Origin: Cytophagaceae bacterium ABcell3
GTDB lineage: Bacteria; Bacteroidota; Bacteroidia; Cytophagales; Cytophagaceae
Length of the DNA stretch: 64,000 nucleotides
Direction: 5' to 3'
Assembly (NCBI GenBank): GCA_030913385.1
Contig: CP133159.1
Span: 1,386,584-1,450,583 of the forward strand
The notes beneath the pieces were generated by a model. That model did not search any database and was not told the origin of the DNA. It saw only the letters and a program-made list of their open reading frames with translations. Every line of letters begins with the position of its first letter. Positions within the stretch are counted from its first letter, which is position 1. Of the stretch, positions 63,119-64,000 are shown in pieces. A program made the translations under genes and the position numbers.

Positions 63119-63679
63119 CTAGTCAGGCAGCCCTACCTTACAACGTTCATTTTTAAGTTTAGATAACTCTTCGTCAATATCCAAGTTGTCATGCAAGTAC
63201 TCCAGCGTCTGTTTATAGTTAAACTTAGCTTCTTTCCTTTTGATCGCCTCAATGTAATTCTTTAGTTCAGACCTTGTTTCGAGAATAAGCCCTGGTACTT
63301 CTCTTGTTTTATTGTCGTCACCTTTTGCCACCATGGTAAAGTAGGAGGTATTGGTATGTTTGACGGTGGAGCTGGTTACGTTTTCTGCAATAACTTGTAT
63401 ACCAATGACTAATGATGTTTTGCCTACATAGTGGACGGAGGCATTTAGAGATACCAAATCTCCCACATCTACCGGTTGTAGGAAGTCTACATTGTCTACT
63501 GAAACCGTAACGCAGTAGTTTCCAGCATGCTTAGATGCACATGCGTAAGCTACTTTGTCCATTAATGACAATAGTATTCCTCCGTGAATTTTGCCTCCAA
63601 AGTTGGCATAGGAGGGGATCATTAGCTCTGTTATAGTTGTTCTTGAGTAGCTGACTGGTTTATATCCGAAATAATCCAT
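63119..63679 (-). CDS. acyl-CoA thioesterase (hotdog fold)
   Basis: A 186-residue hotdog-fold enzyme. The segment NFGGKIHGGILLSLMDKVAY and the VDNVDFLQPVDVGDLV strand match the acyl-CoA hydrolase (YciA/BACH-like) family. It hydrolyses acyl-CoA to acid and CoA; chain length is not readable. It begins 2 bases after the stop codon of the hydroxylase gene, so the two are likely co-transcribed. Confidence 0.88.
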   Translation of the reverse strand: MDYFGYKPVSYSRTTITELMIPSYANFGGKIHGGILLSLMDKVAYACASKHAGNYCVTVSVDNVDFLQPVDVGDLVSLNASVHYVGKTSLVIGIQVIAENVTSSTVKHTNTSYFTMVAKGDDNKTREVPGLILETRSELKNYIEAIKRKEAKFNYKQTLEYLHDNLDIDEELSKLKNERCKVGLPD

Positions 63680-63681
63680 CT

Positions 63682-64000
63682 TTAGGTGTATTTATCTTTC
63701 AGTAACTTTTCTATGTCTGAAAGACTGTTGTTTAATTCCTCGTACTTTTCAATTACAAAATAACGTTCTTGAAACCTATTCTTTATATAAGGAGTTTCAA
63801 TAATTTTTTCGAGGTTAAAATTATATTTAGGAACGCCTGCACTTGTAGAAAACAAAGTTTCAGCTCTGGAAGTGATCAGGTGCGCACCATATATTTTTAA
63901 AGAGTTGCCACAAGTTTTCAAGCCATACTGTATCGTGTGCCAGTAAATTCTTTTTAATGTAAGAATGGCTTTTTCATTATTAATATATTCAAGGGCAAGC
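63682..64000 (-). CDS. aromatic amino acid hydroxylase-like protein, 5' partial
   Basis: The 3' end of a biopterin-dependent hydroxylase-type gene; the frame is open through base 64000, so the start lies outside (the TTG at 63921 is internal). The visible 105 residues match the C-terminal part of phenylalanine hydroxylase: RIYWHTIQYGL corresponds to IYWFTVEFGL, and KIYGAHLITSRAE to the GAGLLSS.GE segment. In the family the Glu of the TVEFGL motif is an iron ligand; here it is Gln. The N-terminal two thirds with the two iron-binding histidines is not visible. Activity is therefore uncertain. Confidence 0.8.
   Translation of the reverse strand, partial: LALEYINNEKAILTLKRIYWHTIQYGLKTCGNSLKIYGAHLITSRAETLFSTSAGVPKYNFNLEKIIETPYIKNRFQERYFVIEKYEELNNSLSDIEKLLKDKYT

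Overview
The window comes from a low-GC member of the Bacteroidota, most likely of the order Cytophagales. The evidence is two secreted proteins with C-terminal type IX secretion (Por) sorting domains, many short lipoprotein signals, sparse Shine-Dalgarno sequences, Bacteroidota-type promoters (TTG, 19 bases, TAnnTTTG) and family content such as a DUF368 transporter and a ComA-like phosphosulfolactate synthase. No species can be named from the sequence alone. There is no integrase, transposase, CRISPR array or rRNA; the only RNA gene seen is a tRNA-Arg(CCT).

Positions 1-17253 hold the distal end of an extracellular contractile injection system (eCIS, the Afp/PVC/MAC family). In order: a baseplate J-like protein cut by the window edge, a second large baseplate wedge protein, a 1792-residue repeat protein in the usual place of the tail fibre, the tape-measure protein, a 1393-residue DUF4157 (eCIS core) protein that ends in a nuclease-like domain, a small two-helix membrane protein, and the AAA+ ATPase of the system. 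This is the most novel part of the window: the DUF4157 protein looks like the payload, and the repeat protein and the membrane protein have no obvious described counterpart.

Positions 17380-31356 are chromosomal: a beta-barrel-like exported protein, lipA, an RsbU/RsbV/RsbW-like partner-switching trio, an operon of three exported SurA/parvulin-type proteins followed by a MoxR ATPase, a fourth parvulin-like protein, and an exported GH3 (NagZ-like) enzyme fused to a degenerate alpha/beta-hydrolase domain. The intergenic spaces carry a family of palindromic repeats.

Positions 31357-44453 are mainly on the minus strand: a lone ABC ATPase, an HD-domain protein, a double dehydrogenase fusion, a T9SS-exported polysaccharide deacetylase-like protein, and an operon TPR protein - ComA-like synthase - DUF368 transporter - aroE - uvrB. 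Positions 44536-51260 are a six-gene polysaccharide export cluster (GT4, rfbC, Wza-like, Wzc-like kinase, CpsB-like phosphatase, epimerase) without flippase or polymerase.

Positions 51547-64000 hold hflX, the tRNA with a textbook promoter, a small lipoprotein, a 990-residue T9SS-exported FG-GAP protein, a tandem GT2 glycosyltransferase, a CheY-like regulator, a convergent gene pair whose stop codons overlap inside a perfect 30-bp palindrome, an NhaC-type antiporter with an extra exported domain, an acyl-CoA thioesterase and the 3' part of a divergent aromatic amino acid hydroxylase cut by the right edge.
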